DNA of 64,000 bases, taken from contig NZ_ALAP01000015.1 of assembly GCF_000280905.1 (NCBI RefSeq), positions 1 to 64,000 of the forward strand, given 5' to 3'. The DNA comes from Streptomyces sp. AA1529 (GTDB lineage Bacteria; Actinomycetota; Actinomycetes; Streptomycetales; Streptomycetaceae). The notes under the pieces are model-generated. The model was not told where the DNA came from. It saw only the letters and a program-made list of their open reading frames with translations, and ran no database searches. Position numbers and translations under genes: made by a program. The stretch's first letter is position 1, and the number at the start of each line of letters is the position of its first letter. Shown here in pieces: positions 1-8,577 of this stretch.

Positions 1-202
1 GGCCGCCGACGGCCCCGGAACCGGCCCGGACCGGCCCGGACCGGCCGGTCCCGCCGCGCACGCGGGTGCAGCTCGCTCCGGTTGCGTAACCGGCCCCTCG
101 CCCCGACCGTTGAGACACCGACGGTTAATCTGCTCATCGGCCGGTCTGCCGGTCGCCGGGCCGCGTGCCCGGGAGGCACCTACGAGGGTCGGGAGGTTCC
201 GG
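1..202. other. Left-edge stretch without a recognisable gene
   Basis: I see no convincing coding region in the first 202 bases. Positions 20-50 contain a short direct repeat of CCGGCCCGGA. The AT-richer patch around 110-135 could be promoter sequence for the downstream genes, but I cannot identify -35/-10 boxes with confidence. Confidence 0.4.
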
Positions 203-508
203 ATGGCTGCTCTCGCCTGGTTGCTGATTCCGTTGGTCGCCGCTGTCGCCACGAGCATGTGGGGAAGCTGGGTCGGGCGGCGCCGGGTCAAGACGCCCGA
301 CGCCGCGGGGGTGGCCGGATACGAGCGCTTCCGGGTCGCCATGGAGCGCTCCCGCGCCGACGACGCCCCCGATGCCGCCGCGGTGGCCGACGAGCCGGCG
401 GCCCGCAGGGACCTCCGGTGGTGGAGGCGGAAGGGGGATCTCGACCTCGCCTCCGCCGGGGCGGCGGCCCGCACGGCCCCGGACGGACCGGCCCGGGAAG
501 CAGGTTGA
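203..508 (+). CDS. Small single-pass membrane protein, unknown function
   Basis: A 101-residue protein starting at ATG 203, preceded by GGGAGG at about 190-195. Residues 3-20 form one hydrophobic segment (LAWLLIPLVAAVATSMW), followed by a basic RRR and a charged, Ala/Arg/Asp-rich cytoplasmic tail. I recognise no domain. It ends 25 bases before the PDZ/Lon-type protease gene on the same strand, so the two may be cotranscribed. Codon use and GC match the neighbours, which supports a real gene. The function is unknown, and a role linked to the adjacent membrane protease is only a guess from position. Confidence 0.6.
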   Translation: MAALAWLLIPLVAAVATSMWGSWVGRRRVKTPDAAGVAGYERFRVAMERSRADDAPDAAAVADEPAARRDLRWWRRKGDLDLASAGAAARTAPDGPAREAG

Positions 509-533
509 CAGGCCCTTCCCGTACTGTCGTGCC

Positions 534-1649
534 ATGCCTCGCCGCACCGCGACCCTGCTGACCTCTGCGCTGCTGCTCATAACGATGTTCTGCGTCGGAG
601 CGCTCCTGAACGTGCCCTATGCCGAGATGTCACCGGGGCCGACGGTGAACACTCTCGGTACGCACGACGGGGATCCGGTGCTCAACGTCAAGGACGAGCC
701 GGACCGCAAGGGGCGCCCCGAGGTGTACGACACCTCGGGCAACCTCAACATGACGACCGTCCGCGTCACCAGCTCCGAGTACCGGATGACCCTCTTCGGG
801 GCACTGTCCGGCTGGCTGCGCCATGACAGCCTGGTCGTCCCGCACCACACGCTCTATCCGGACGACAAGTCGGCCCAGGAGGTCGACGAGCAGAACGCCG
901 AGGAATTCACCGCCTCCCAGGAGAGCGCCAAGGCCGCAGCGCTGAAGGAGCTGGACCTCCCGGTCAGCACCCACATCCTGGTCGGCTCCGTGGAGAAGGG
1001 CGCCCCCGCGCACAAGCGGCTGCACGCGGGAGACGTCATCACGGCGGTGGACGGCACGCCGGTCGCCGGGGCGCAGAGCGTGGGCAAGCTGGTCACCGAG
1101 CACAAGCCCGGTGAGAAGGTCACCTTCACCGTGATCCCGGCGGACCGGGTGAAGGCCGCCCAGAAGCGGGGCGAGAAGCCCCCCGCCGAGGACGCGAAGC
1201 AGGTCACCGTCGGCACGCGGAAGGCCGCGGACGACGGCCGCGCGGTCGTGGGCATCCAGCCCGCGGTGGGGCACACCTTCCCGTTCGAGATCGACATCAA
1301 GCTCGCCGACATCGGCGGCCCCAGCGCCGGACTGATGTTCGCGCTCGGCATCGTCGACAAGCTCACCCCGGCCGACCTGACCGGCGGAAAGTTCGTCGCC
1401 GGCACGGGCACCATCGACGACGACGGCAAGGTGGGCGAGATCGGCGGCATCCAGATGAAGACCGTCGGCGCCCGCAAGAAGGGCGCCGAGTACTTCCTCA
1501 CCCCCGCGGGCAACTGCGCCTCCGCCGCCAAGGACAAGCCCGAGGGCCTCACCCTGGTGAAGACCGCCACCATCGACGACGCGCTCGGCGCGCTGAAGAA
1601 GATCCGCAGCGGCAGGACCGACGAGCTCACCCGCTGCAAGGCGCCCTGA
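534..1649 (+). CDS. Membrane-anchored PDZ / Lon (S16)-type serine protease, YlbL-like
   Basis: A 371-residue protein. Residues 8-27 are an N-terminal membrane anchor or uncleaved signal. A PDZ domain follows at roughly 130-210 (HAGDVITAVDGTPV), then a C-terminal Lon-type proteolytic domain at roughly 225-350. The catalytic Ser-Lys dyad is visible: Ser264 in GGPSAG and Lys309 in GGIQMKTVGA, 45 residues apart, close to the spacing in Lon. The enzyme should sit on the outer face of the membrane and cleave envelope proteins without needing ATP, because no AAA domain is present. ATG 534 is chosen because the hydrophobic anchor begins there; upstream in-frame codons are Arg/Pro-rich and overlap the preceding gene. 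YlbL-family members act in cell-envelope quality control; the substrate here is unknown. Confidence 0.88.
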   Translation: MPRRTATLLTSALLLITMFCVGALLNVPYAEMSPGPTVNTLGTHDGDPVLNVKDEPDRKGRPEVYDTSGNLNMTTVRVTSSEYRMTLFGALSGWLRHDSLVVPHHTLYPDDKSAQEVDEQNAEEFTASQESAKAAALKELDLPVSTHILVGSVEKGAPAHKRLHAGDVITAVDGTPVAGAQSVGKLVTEHKPGEKVTFTVIPADRVKAAQKRGEKPPAEDAKQVTVGTRKAADDGRAVVGIQPAVGHTFPFEIDIKLADIGGPSAGLMFALGIVDKLTPADLTGGKFVAGTGTIDDDGKVGEIGGIQMKTVGARKKGAEYFLTPAGNCASAAKDKPEGLTLVKTATIDDALGALKKIRSGRTDELTRCKAP

Positions 1650-1791
1650 CCGCCGAGCCGGGCCCGAGGGCGCCCCGAGCCGGACCCGCCCGCCGCGCCC
1701 CCGGCGCCCTCCTTCCGGCCGCGCCGCGCGCCCCCTGCGGCCCCCCGGGGGGCCGGGCGGCGGCGCGGTGCGGCGCCGCCTGCGGCCCCGG

Positions 1792-2364
1792 CTACTCCGC
1801 GAAGGTCGCGGCCAGCGCCTCCGCGAGACCGGGCACCAGATCGCCGCCGGTGAGCACCTCCGTGGCGGAGTCCTTCTCCCGCAGCCGCAGCGCCGACTCG
1901 CGCTCCCCGCCCCGCAGGACCGCCACCGTCATCCGCACCTCGCTGCGCTCGGGGTGCTCGGCGACCCAGCGGGCCAGTTCCGCCTCGCCGAGGTCCTGCG
2001 GCACCGCCGCCTCCGCGGACGGCGGCAGCATCAGGCGCTCCACGGTGACCGCGCAGCCGTCGACCGAGGGGGGCCAGGCGATCGTCCCCAGGAACTCGTC
2101 CAGCGGCACGTCCGCGGAGATCTCGTCCTGCTCGACGGGGGTGAAGGAGGTCCCGCGGGCGCTGTCCGGCTGCTGGTCCAGTCCCAGCTGCCCGGCCAGA
2201 CCCGGCTCCTCGGCCCGCAGCCGCTCGGTGTTCACCAGCGCGAAGAGCCGGGCGGGCTGGTCCCAGCCCAGGCCGGAGGCGTATTCGTCGATCTCCAGTA
2301 CCGCGCGGGTCAGCGGTCCGGAGGCGAGGGGCGTGCCCTCGGGAGAGAGGTTGTCCATCCCCAT
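1792..2364 (-). CDS. PPA1309-family conserved actinobacterial protein
   Basis: A 190-residue soluble protein of unknown biochemical role. It resembles the actinobacteria-specific PPA1309 family, whose N-terminus reads LTRAVLEIDEYASGLGWDQPARLFALV. No catalytic motif, membrane segment or signal peptide is visible. A second ATG at 2358 (MDNLSPEG) is an equally plausible start. It is convergent with the upstream protease and divergent from the UPF0182 gene; the 143-base gap to that gene must hold both promoters. The pairing with UPF0182 is, as I remember, common in actinomycetes. I assign no function. Confidence 0.78.
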   Translation of the reverse strand: MGMDNLSPEGTPLASGPLTRAVLEIDEYASGLGWDQPARLFALVNTERLRAEEPGLAGQLGLDQQPDSARGTSFTPVEQDEISADVPLDEFLGTIAWPPSVDGCAVTVERLMLPPSAEAAVPQDLGEAELARWVAEHPERSEVRMTVAVLRGGERESALRLREKDSATEVLTGGDLVPGLAEALAATFAE

Positions 2365-2507
2365 ATCGTGCCGTCCCGGTGCCGGAAAACGTGACTCGGA
2401 CCCCGGAACCGGGAACTGGGTAAAGCTTCGTTAAGTTGCCTAGGTGGGCCTACGATGCGGGCCCAGCATCATCGCTTCATAAACTGCGAATCTTTGAGGT
2501 GCGCACC

Positions 2508-5420
2508 TTGGCTTTCCAGATGCCGGACCGGGGCTCAGGGGGTCCCTCCGGGCCACGGATCAGAGTGGGCCGGCCATCCCGGCGCGCCCGGACGCTGTTG
2601 ATGACAGCGGGCGTGCTGGTGGTCCTGGCGATGCTCTTCGTCATGTTCTCCGGGTTCTGGACGGACTGGCTGTGGTATCGCTCGGTCGACTACAGCTCGG
2701 TCTTCACCAAGACTCTGTGGACCAAGATCGGCCTGTTCGCGGTCTTCGGACTGCTGATGGCCGTGGCTGTCGGGTTCAACATCTGGCTGGCCCACCGGCT
2801 GCGCCCGCCGCTGAGCGCGATGTCGATGGAACAGCAGAGCCTCGACCGCTACCGCATGGCGCTGGCGCCCTACAAGAAGTGGGTGCTGCTGGGGGCCACG
2901 GCCCTGATCGGGCTGATCTCCGGCGCCTCCGCGGCAGGCCAGTGGCGCACCTGGCTGATGTGGGTGAACGGTGTCCCGTTCGGCTCCAAGGATCCGCAGT
3001 TCCACAAGGACATCTCGTTCTTCGCGTTCGACCTGCCCTTCTACCGGTTCCTGCTGGGCTTCGGCTTCGCTGCCGCGATCCTCTCGCTGCTGGCCGCCGC
3101 CCTGGTGCACTACCTCTACGGCGGGCTGCGGGTGACGACCCCGGGCGCGCGGGCGACGGCGCAGGCGACCGGGCACCTGTCGGTGCTGCTGGGCGTCTTC
3201 GTGGCGCTGAAGGCGGTGGCCTACTGGCTGGACCGGTACGGCCTGGCGGTCAAGTCCGGCGACTTCAAGGCGACCGACAACTGGACGGGCCTCAAGTACG
3301 TCGACGCCAATGCCTACCTGCCGGCGAAGACGATCCTGTTCATCATCGCCATCATCTGCGCGCTGCTCTTCTTCGCCACGATCTGGCGCCGCACCTGGCA
3401 GCTCCCGGTGATCGGCTTCGGTCTGATGGTGCTCTCGGCCATCCTGATCGGCGGGCTGTACCCGGCGCTGGTGCAGAAGTTCCAGGTCTCGCCGAACGAG
3501 CAGGCCAAGGAGACGCCGTACATCAAGAAGAACATCGAGGCGACGCGCAAGGCGTACGACATCGATGACGCCGAGGAGCAGGACTACCGGGGCACCAGCA
3601 AGGCGAGCAACGAGAAGCTGCGCAACGCGGCCGACACCACCGCGAGCATGCGGCTGCTGGACCCGAACGTCGTCTCCCCGACCTTCCAGCAGAAGCAGCA
3701 GGTCCGCGGGTACTACCAGTTCCCGGCGACCCTGGATGTGGACCGCTACAAGAAGGACGGCAAGGAGCAGGACACCGTCGTCGGCCTCCGGGAGATCAAC
3801 ACCAACGGCATCCCGGAGAAGAACTGGATCAACGAGCACTTCAAGTACACCCACGGCTTCGGCATGGTCGCCGCCAAGGGCACCTCGGTGGACAAGGACG
3901 GTGCTCCCGACTTCACCGAGAAGGACCTGCCGCCGGAGGGCGACCTGGGCGAGTACCAGGGCCGGGTCTACTACGGGGAGAAGACGACGCAGTACTCCAT
4001 CGTCGGCGGTCCGCAGAAGGAACTGGACTACGCGGACGACAACGGGGAGAAGACCTACACCTACAAGGCCGACAGCGGCGTCAACCTCTCCAACCCGCTC
4101 AACCGCGCGGCCTACGCGGTCAACTTCAACGAGCCGCAGATCCTCTACTCGGGAGCGATCGGCGAGGGCTCGCGGGTCCTGTACAAGCGCACTCCCAAGG
4201 AGCGCGTGGAGGCGGTCGCCCCCTGGCTGACCATCGACGGCGACCCCTACCCCGCGGTGGTGGACGGGCGCATCAAGTGGATCGTCGACGCCTACACCAC
4301 CTCCAACGGCTACCCCTACTCGTCGCGGACGACCCTGGGGGACACCACGGAGGACTCGCTGACCGACGGGCAGCGCGCGGTGGTCGCCCAGCAGAACCGG
4401 GTCAACTACATCCGCAACTCGGTCAAGGCGACGGTGGACGCCTACACGGGCAAGGTCGAGATGTACCAGTGGGACAAGAAGGACCCGGTGCTGAAGACCT
4501 GGATGAAGGCGTTCCCCGACACGGTGAAGCCCAAGAGCGCCATCAGTGACGACCTGATGGACCACCTGCGCTATCCGCAGGACCTCTTCAAGGTGCAGCG
4601 CGACCTGTTGCAGACCTACCACGTGACCTCGCCGTCGCAGTTCTACAGCGGCAGTGAGCGCTGGCAGGTCCCGGACGACCCCACGCACAAGGGCAACGCC
4701 GTCCCGCCGTACTACCTGAGCATGAAGATGCCCGGCCAGAAGGAACAGCAGTTCCAGCTCACGACGACGTTCAACCCGAACAAGCGCGAGACGCTGGGCG
4801 CGTTCATGGCCGTCGACGCGGACGCGAAGAGCGGCGACTACGGCAAGCTCAGGCTGCTGAGACTGCCGCCGAACACCACGGTCGCCGGTCCCTCGCAGGT
4901 GCAGAGCAAGTTCAACTCCGACCCGGTGATCGCGGACAAGATCAACATCCTGAAGAAGGGTGACTCCGAGGTCGAGTACGGCAATCTGCTGACCGTGCCC
5001 GTGGAGGGCGGCCTGCTCTATGTGGAGCCCGTGTACGTCCGCGGTGCCGGCACCAACTATCCGCGGATGCGCAAGGTCCTCGTCGCCTACAACGAGCGCA
5101 TCGCCTTCGAGGACAGCCTCGAGCAGGCCCTGAACAAGGTCTTCGGTACCGAGGGCCGGCAGCAGGACGGCGAGCGGACCGGTCCCGGCGACCAGGAGAA
5201 GGACAAGGGCAAGGACAAGGAGAAGAATCCGCCCAACGCCTCGGTCGCCGACGCGCTCAAGGACGCCCAGACCGCGTGGGACAAGAGCGAGAAGGCGCGC
5301 GAGAAGGGCGACTGGGAGGAGTACGGCAAGCAGCAGAAGGCCTTGGCGGACGCGTTGGACGAGGCGGCCGAGGCCGAGAAGAAGGGCAGTGACGGGAGCG
5401 GATCAGGCAGCAGCGGGTAG
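2508..5420 (+). CDS. UPF0182-family large integral membrane protein
   Basis: A 970-residue protein with about seven hydrophobic helices in the first ~320 residues (for example [22 protein letters not shown] and [17 protein letters not shown]). A large, probably extracellular domain of ~550 residues follows, rich in Tyr, Asn and Asp. It ends in a Lys/Glu-rich, low-complexity tail ([14 protein letters not shown]) and a Gly/Ser end. The size and two-part layout fit the UPF0182 (COG1615) family, which has no established biochemical function. TTG 2508 is chosen because GAGGT at 2496-2500 is well spaced from it; ATG 2520 is the alternative. The longer in-frame extension from 2436 runs through the likely promoter and lacks a ribosome site. 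It reads toward the first tRNA gene. Confidence 0.85.
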   Translation: MAFQMPDRGSGGPSGPRIRVGRPSRRARTLLMTAGVLVVLAMLFVMFSGFWTDWLWYRSVDYSSVFTKTLWTKIGLFAVFGLLMAVAVGFNIWLAHRLRPPLSAMSMEQQSLDRYRMALAPYKKWVLLGATALIGLISGASAAGQWRTWLMWVNGVPFGSKDPQFHKDISFFAFDLPFYRFLLGFGFAAAILSLLAAALVHYLYGGLRVTTPGARATAQATGHLSVLLGVFVALKAVAYWLDRYGLAVKSGDFKATDNWTGLKYVDANAYLPAKTILFIIAIICALLFFATIWRRTWQLPVIGFGLMVLSAILIGGLYPALVQKFQVSPNEQAKETPYIKKNIEATRKAYDIDDAEEQDYRGTSKASNEKLRNAADTTASMRLLDPNVVSPTFQQKQQVRGYYQFPATLDVDRYKKDGKEQDTVVGLREINTNGIPEKNWINEHFKYTHGFGMVAAKGTSVDKDGAPDFTEKDLPPEGDLGEYQGRVYYGEKTTQYSIVGGPQKELDYADDNGEKTYTYKADSGVNLSNPLNRAAYAVNFNEPQILYSGAIGEGSRVLYKRTPKERVEAVAPWLTIDGDPYPAVVDGRIKWIVDAYTTSNGYPYSSRTTLGDTTEDSLTDGQRAVVAQQNRVNYIRNSVKATVDAYTGKVEMYQWDKKDPVLKTWMKAFPDTVKPKSAISDDLMDHLRYPQDLFKVQRDLLQTYHVTSPSQFYSGSERWQVPDDPTHKGNAVPPYYLSMKMPGQKEQQFQLTTTFNPNKRETLGAFMAVDADAKSGDYGKLRLLRLPPNTTVAGPSQVQSKFNSDPVIADKINILKKGDSEVEYGNLLTVPVEGGLLYVEPVYVRGAGTNYPRMRKVLVAYNERIAFEDSLEQALNKVFGTEGRQQDGERTGPGDQEKDKGKDKEKNPPNASVADALKDAQTAWDKSEKAREKGDWEEYGKQQKALADALDEAAEAEKKGSDGSGSGSSG

Positions 5421-5424
5421 CGGG

Positions 5425-5453
5425 TGAGACCACCCTGCCGAGTGGTGTAGAGT
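5425..5453 (+). promoter_or_regulatory. Candidate promoter of the first tRNA-fMet gene
   Basis: TGAGAC (5425-5430), a 17-base spacer and TAGAGT (5448-5453) precede the tRNA by 14 bases. The -10 box and the following GTTGT-N4-ACAAC are the same as before the second tRNA copy, which supports function. Confidence 0.55.
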
Positions 5454-5467
5454 TGTACTCACAACGG

Positions 5468-5544
5468 CGCGGGGTGGAGCAGCTCGGTAGCTCGCTGGGC
5501 TCATAACCCAGAGGTCGCAGGTTCAAATCCTGTCCCCGCTACCA
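5468..5544 (+). tRNA. Initiator tRNA-fMet(CAU), copy 1, CCA encoded
   Basis: The cloverleaf closes completely: acceptor CGCGGGG/CCCCGCT with an unpaired C1:T72, D arm GAGC/GCTC, anticodon arm CTGGG-CTCATAA-CCCAG and T arm with GGTTCAAATCC. The unpaired first position and three consecutive G:C pairs above the anticodon loop mark an initiator rather than an elongator tRNA-Met. Discriminator A is at 5541 and CCA is encoded at 5542-5544. The mature part is identical to copy 2 at 7762-7835. Confidence 0.96.
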
Positions 5545-5551
5545 CTCGGAA

Positions 5552-5584
5552 GAGGCCCGGAGTCAACAGACTCCGGGCCTCTTT
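5552..5584 (+). terminator. Terminator of tRNA-fMet copy 1
   Basis: A perfect 12-bp stem (5552-5563 with 5570-5581), a six-base loop and a short T run form a classic intrinsic terminator eight bases after the tRNA. Confidence 0.85.
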
Positions 5585-5711
5585 CGCTTGTGCGGGGGAC
5601 AGTTGGGCCAGGGGGTTTGGGGAATCTCTTCGTCGGGAAGTCGACAAACCTCTGAAGTGACCTCACCGGCTGCGGTATACGAGGTGTACGCGGGTTGCGG
5701 GTGGTGCGACG

Positions 5712-7586
5712 ATGGAGCTTATGGGGGAGAAGGCAAGGCTGACGGACCCGGTGCGTCCCGGTCCGGGCCTGAGCGTGGAGGAGTACGCCGAGCGGAACAC
5801 AGCAGCCGTGCGGATCGCAGCAGTCGAGGAGACGACGGCAGTCGGGAGGACCACAGCGGACGAGAGCGCAAGGGCGCCGGCCGACACGAGCGCGGCCGAC
5901 AGCGTGCTGGGCGCCCAACTGCTGCGCCGGGGGGACCTGAACGGCGCCGAACCGCATCTGCGCGCGGCCACCGCCGCGGGAGACCGCGCGGCCGCCAACA
6001 ACCTGGGGGTGCTGCTGCACCAGCGGGGCTACCCGGAGGAGGCCGCCGAGTGGTGGCGTACCGCGGCCGTCGCCGGCTCCGCGGCCGCCGCGCACGCGCT
6101 CGGCCGCTACCACCGGGAACGCGGCGACGAGCCCGCGGCCTTCTACTGGCTGCGGCAGTCCGCCGAGTCCGGCCACGCGCTGGGCGCCTACGCGCTGGCG
6201 GACCTGCTGGAGCACCACGGTGAGGACGGCGCCGAGGAGTGGTTCCGTGCCGCCGCCGAGCGCGGGCACCGGGAAGCGGCCTACCGCGTCGCCCGTGCGG
6301 TGCACGCGCGCGCGGAGGAGCTGGCGGCCCGGAGCGGACCGACGGCCGCCGCGGCGCGGGAGACCGCCGAGGAGGCAGAGCGCTGGTTCCGGCAGGCGGC
6401 CGCCCGTGGTCACCGCAGAGCGGCGCTCCGGCTCGGCGCGCTGCTGGAGCGCCGCGGCGAGCTGAAGGAGGCGGGCCGGTGGTATCTCACCTCCGCCAAG
6501 GACGGTGAGGCGCGCGCCGCCTGTGCGCTCGGCTTCCTGCTGCGGGACGCGGGTGACGAGGAGAGCGCCGCCGTGTGGTGGCGCCGGGCGGCCGAGGACG
6601 GCGACGGCAGCGCCGCCAACGCGCTGGGCGCCCTGCACGCCGACCGGGGCGAGCGGCAGGCCGCCGAGCGCTGGTACCGCGTCGCGCTCGACGCCGGTTC
6701 CGACAACGGTGCCTTCAACCTCGGGCTGCTCTCCGCGGCCCAGGGCCGCACCGCGCAGGCCGAGCAGTGGTACCGCCGAGCCGCCTACGCCGGGCACCGG
6801 GAGGCCGCCAACGCGCTCGCCGTACTGCTGCTGCAGCGCGGGGACGCCGAGGGCGCCGAGCCGTGGTTCTCCAAGGCCGCCGAGTCCGGCAGCGTGGACG
6901 CGGCCTTCAACCTCGGCATCCTGTACGCCGGGCGGGGCGACGAGCCCACCGCCCGCCAGTGGTACGAGCGCGCGGCGGCCTCCGGGCACGCGGAGGCCGC
7001 CCTCCAGGTCGGCATCGCGCTGCTGCGCGAGGGCGAACTGCACACCGCGGAGCGGCATCTGCGCTGTGCCGCGGGCGGCGGCAGCGTCGAGGGTGCCTTC
7101 CGGCTGGGCGCGCTGCTGGAACGGGTGACCCGGCACGGCACCGGCGAGCTGGGTTCGGAACACGAACTCGGACGTCCGGACGGCGCCAGACCCGAGTACG
7201 AGGAGTGGTACGAACGCGCCGCCGAACACGGCCACCGCCGCGCCCAGGTGCGGCTGGGCATGTGCGCCGCCGCGCGCGGCGAGGTGGTGGACGCGGCCCG
7301 CTGGTACCGCGCAGCGGCCGAGTCGGGCAGTCCGAACGGTGCGTTCAACCTGGGCCTGCTGCTGGCCCGCGAGGGCAGCGAGCCGGAGGCGGCCGTGTGG
7401 TGGGCCCGCGCCGCCGAGGCCGGACACGGCAGGGCCGCGCTGCGGCTGGCGCTGATCAGCGCCCGGGGTGGCGAGCTGGACGAGGGACAGTTCTGGTGCG
7501 CCCGTGCCATGGAGCTCGGTCCGGCCGAGGTGGCCGAACGGGCGGCGAAGCTCCGTGAGGCCCTCCGCTCGGAGCTGACGGCCTGA
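5712..7586 (+). CDS. Sel1/TPR-repeat protein
   Basis: A 624-residue protein made almost wholly of about 14 tandem Sel1-like repeats of ~36 residues. The recurring pattern is A(A/G)xxGHxxAAxxLGxLLxxRGxxxxAExWxRxAAExG. The first ~60 residues are a non-repeat, Ala/Thr/Arg-rich lead. There is no signal peptide, membrane helix or catalytic motif. Sel1 repeats form right-handed helical solenoids that bind other proteins, so a scaffold role is likely but the partner is unknown. ATG 5712 and ATG 5721 are both possible starts. The gene sits as a single unit between two tRNA-fMet genes and ends 25 bases before a strong hairpin. The internal repetition makes every reading frame open here, which creates misleading overlapping ORFs. 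Confidence 0.88.
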   Translation: MELMGEKARLTDPVRPGPGLSVEEYAERNTAAVRIAAVEETTAVGRTTADESARAPADTSAADSVLGAQLLRRGDLNGAEPHLRAATAAGDRAAANNLGVLLHQRGYPEEAAEWWRTAAVAGSAAAAHALGRYHRERGDEPAAFYWLRQSAESGHALGAYALADLLEHHGEDGAEEWFRAAAERGHREAAYRVARAVHARAEELAARSGPTAAAARETAEEAERWFRQAAARGHRRAALRLGALLERRGELKEAGRWYLTSAKDGEARAACALGFLLRDAGDEESAAVWWRRAAEDGDGSAANALGALHADRGERQAAERWYRVALDAGSDNGAFNLGLLSAAQGRTAQAEQWYRRAAYAGHREAANALAVLLLQRGDAEGAEPWFSKAAESGSVDAAFNLGILYAGRGDEPTARQWYERAAASGHAEAALQVGIALLREGELHTAERHLRCAAGGGSVEGAFRLGALLERVTRHGTGELGSEHELGRPDGARPEYEEWYERAAEHGHRRAQVRLGMCAAARGEVVDAARWYRAAAESGSPNGAFNLGLLLAREGSEPEAAVWWARAAEAGHGRAALRLALISARGGELDEGQFWCARAMELGPAEVAERAAKLREALRSELTA

Positions 7587-7611
7587 GGAGCCGGGACCCG
7601 TCCTTCCCCGT

Positions 7612-7646
7612 CCCCGTCCCCGTCCCCGTCGGGGACGGGGACGGGG
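7612..7646 (+). terminator. Long GC hairpin after the Sel1 gene
   Basis: Tandem CCCCGT units fold on tandem GGGGAC units: a perfect 16-bp stem (7612-7627 with 7631-7646) with a three-base loop, 25 bases after the stop codon. No T run follows. Confidence 0.65.
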
Positions 7647-7718
7647 CGTTCTCCCGCGGGTCCGGGGCCGCCGGGGCCACCCCGGCGCACGGGCCCCGGC
7701 CGCCATCGGGATCTCGAT

Positions 7719-7747
7719 TTGCGCTGGTCGTCGGGCCGGGTTAGAGT
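7719..7747 (+). promoter_or_regulatory. Promoter of tRNA-fMet copy 2
   Basis: TTGCGC (7719-7724), a 17-base spacer and TAGAGT (7742-7747) match the housekeeping sigma HrdB pattern. Transcription would begin about eight bases before the mature tRNA end. GTTGTGCACACAAC follows the -10 box. Confidence 0.7.
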
Positions 7748-7761
7748 TGTGCACACAACGG

Positions 7762-7835
7762 CGCGGGGTGGAGCAGCTCGGTAGCTCGCTGGGCTCATAA
7801 CCCAGAGGTCGCAGGTTCAAATCCTGTCCCCGCTA
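7762..7835 (+). tRNA. Initiator tRNA-fMet(CAU), copy 2, CCA not encoded
   Basis: The 74-base body is identical to copy 1, with the same C1:T72 mismatch and three G:C pairs in the anticodon stem. After discriminator A at 7835 the sequence reads CTG rather than CCA, so this copy needs CCA-adding enzyme while copy 1 does not. Confidence 0.95.
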
Positions 7836-7841
7836 CTGAAG

Positions 7842-7884
7842 ACGAAGGCCCGGATCCTCAAGGATCCGGGCCTTCGTGCTTTTC
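7842..7884 (+). terminator. Terminator of tRNA-fMet copy 2
   Basis: A perfect 16-bp stem (7842-7857 with 7862-7877) with a TCAA loop is followed by GCTTTT. It is strong and intrinsic. Confidence 0.88.
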
Positions 7885-7933
7885 GGTTTCTTCTCCCCCC
7901 GTTCTCCTCTCGGCGCCCCGGACATGCGACGGC

Positions 7934-7969
7934 GAACGGCCCCGCACCCGGGGGGGTGCGAGGCCGTTC
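7934..7969 (-). terminator. Hairpin downstream of the Fur-family gene
   Basis: GAACGGCC/GGCCGTTC enclose a second CGCACCC/GGGTGCG stem. It lies 58 bases beyond the stop of the minus-strand Fur gene, so it probably ends that transcript. Confidence 0.6.
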
Positions 7970-8026
7970 AGAGTCGCGAAGGGATGCCTGCCGGCCCCGT
8001 GGAAGCGGGGCCGGGGCCGGGAGTGC

Positions 8027-8443
8027 TCAGGTGCCGGCGCAGTTCGGGCAGACGCCCCGGTAGGTGACGGTGGCGTCGGCGATGGCGAAGCCGTAGCGCT
8101 CGTTCTCCGGGAGGGCCGCCAGCGGATCGCCGGTGGGGTGGACGTCGCGGATCGTCCCGCAGCGGGAGCAGACCAGGTGCTGGTGGGTGTGCCGCGCGTT
8201 CGGGTCGTAGCGCTTGGCGCGCCCGTCGGTGCTCACCTCCAGCACCTCACCGAGAGCGACCAGCTCGCTCAGGGTGTTGTAGACCGTCGCGCGGGCGATC
8301 TCGGGCAGGCGGTCCGTCGCACGGGCGTGGACCTCGTCCGCCGTGTAGTGCACATGGTCGCCGTCGAGCACCTCGGCGACGACTCGCCGCTGTGCGGTGA
8401 GTCGCCAACCGCGATCGCGCAGCCGTTGCAGCAGGTCACTCAT
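8027..8443 (-). CDS. catR: Fur-family peroxide-responsive repressor (CatR/PerR type)
   Basis: A 138-residue protein of normal Fur length. Residues 1-85 are a winged-helix DNA-binding domain ([33 protein letters not shown]). The C-terminal metal-binding domain has the His-rich RHTHQHLVC and two CxxC pairs (CSRC and CPNC) for structural zinc. It lies divergent from catalase, and a palindrome of Fur/PerR type sits inside the catalase promoter. This is the arrangement of known catR-catA or furA-katG pairs, in which the metal-bound protein represses catalase until peroxide oxidises it. It should bind the palindrome at 8508-8522 and may control its own gene. The family is certain; the CatR name rests on the neighbouring catalase and could instead be FurA-like. 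Confidence 0.88.
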   Translation of the reverse strand: MSDLLQRLRDRGWRLTAQRRVVAEVLDGDHVHYTADEVHARATDRLPEIARATVYNTLSELVALGEVLEVSTDGRAKRYDPNARHTHQHLVCSRCGTIRDVHPTGDPLAALPENERYGFAIADATVTYRGVCPNCAGT

Positions 8444-8502
8444 GGGTCCAGCCTAGCAGCGGCCGGTCCATGAGCAGAACCCGTACGGGTTTTGCCTTCA
8501 TC

Positions 8503-8530
8503 TTGACTTGGACAATGTCCAATGTAGGCT
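8503..8530 (+). promoter_or_regulatory. Catalase promoter with embedded Fur/CatR operator
   Basis: TTGACT (8503-8508), a 16-base spacer and TAGGCT (8525-8530) form a housekeeping-type promoter. The spacer is almost filled by TTGGACAATGTCCAA (8508-8522), a perfect 6-3-6 palindrome. Repressor binding would block RNA polymerase directly. Confidence 0.8.
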
Positions 8531-8577
8531 GTCGAGTGGTTGGCCCACAGGACAGATGTGATGCACAGGAGGCGCAC

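Noticed and set aside
2535..4688. Minus-strand open frame (about 717 codons) inside the UPF0182 gene
   Set aside because: Val/Arg/Gly-biased shadow of a clear membrane protein; no start signal or motif.
5523..7820. Long minus-strand open frame (about 765 codons) over the Sel1 gene
   Set aside because: It crosses both the hairpins and a tRNA gene, is Arg/Gly/Pro-rich without a domain, and mirrors the repetitive plus-strand Sel1 gene.
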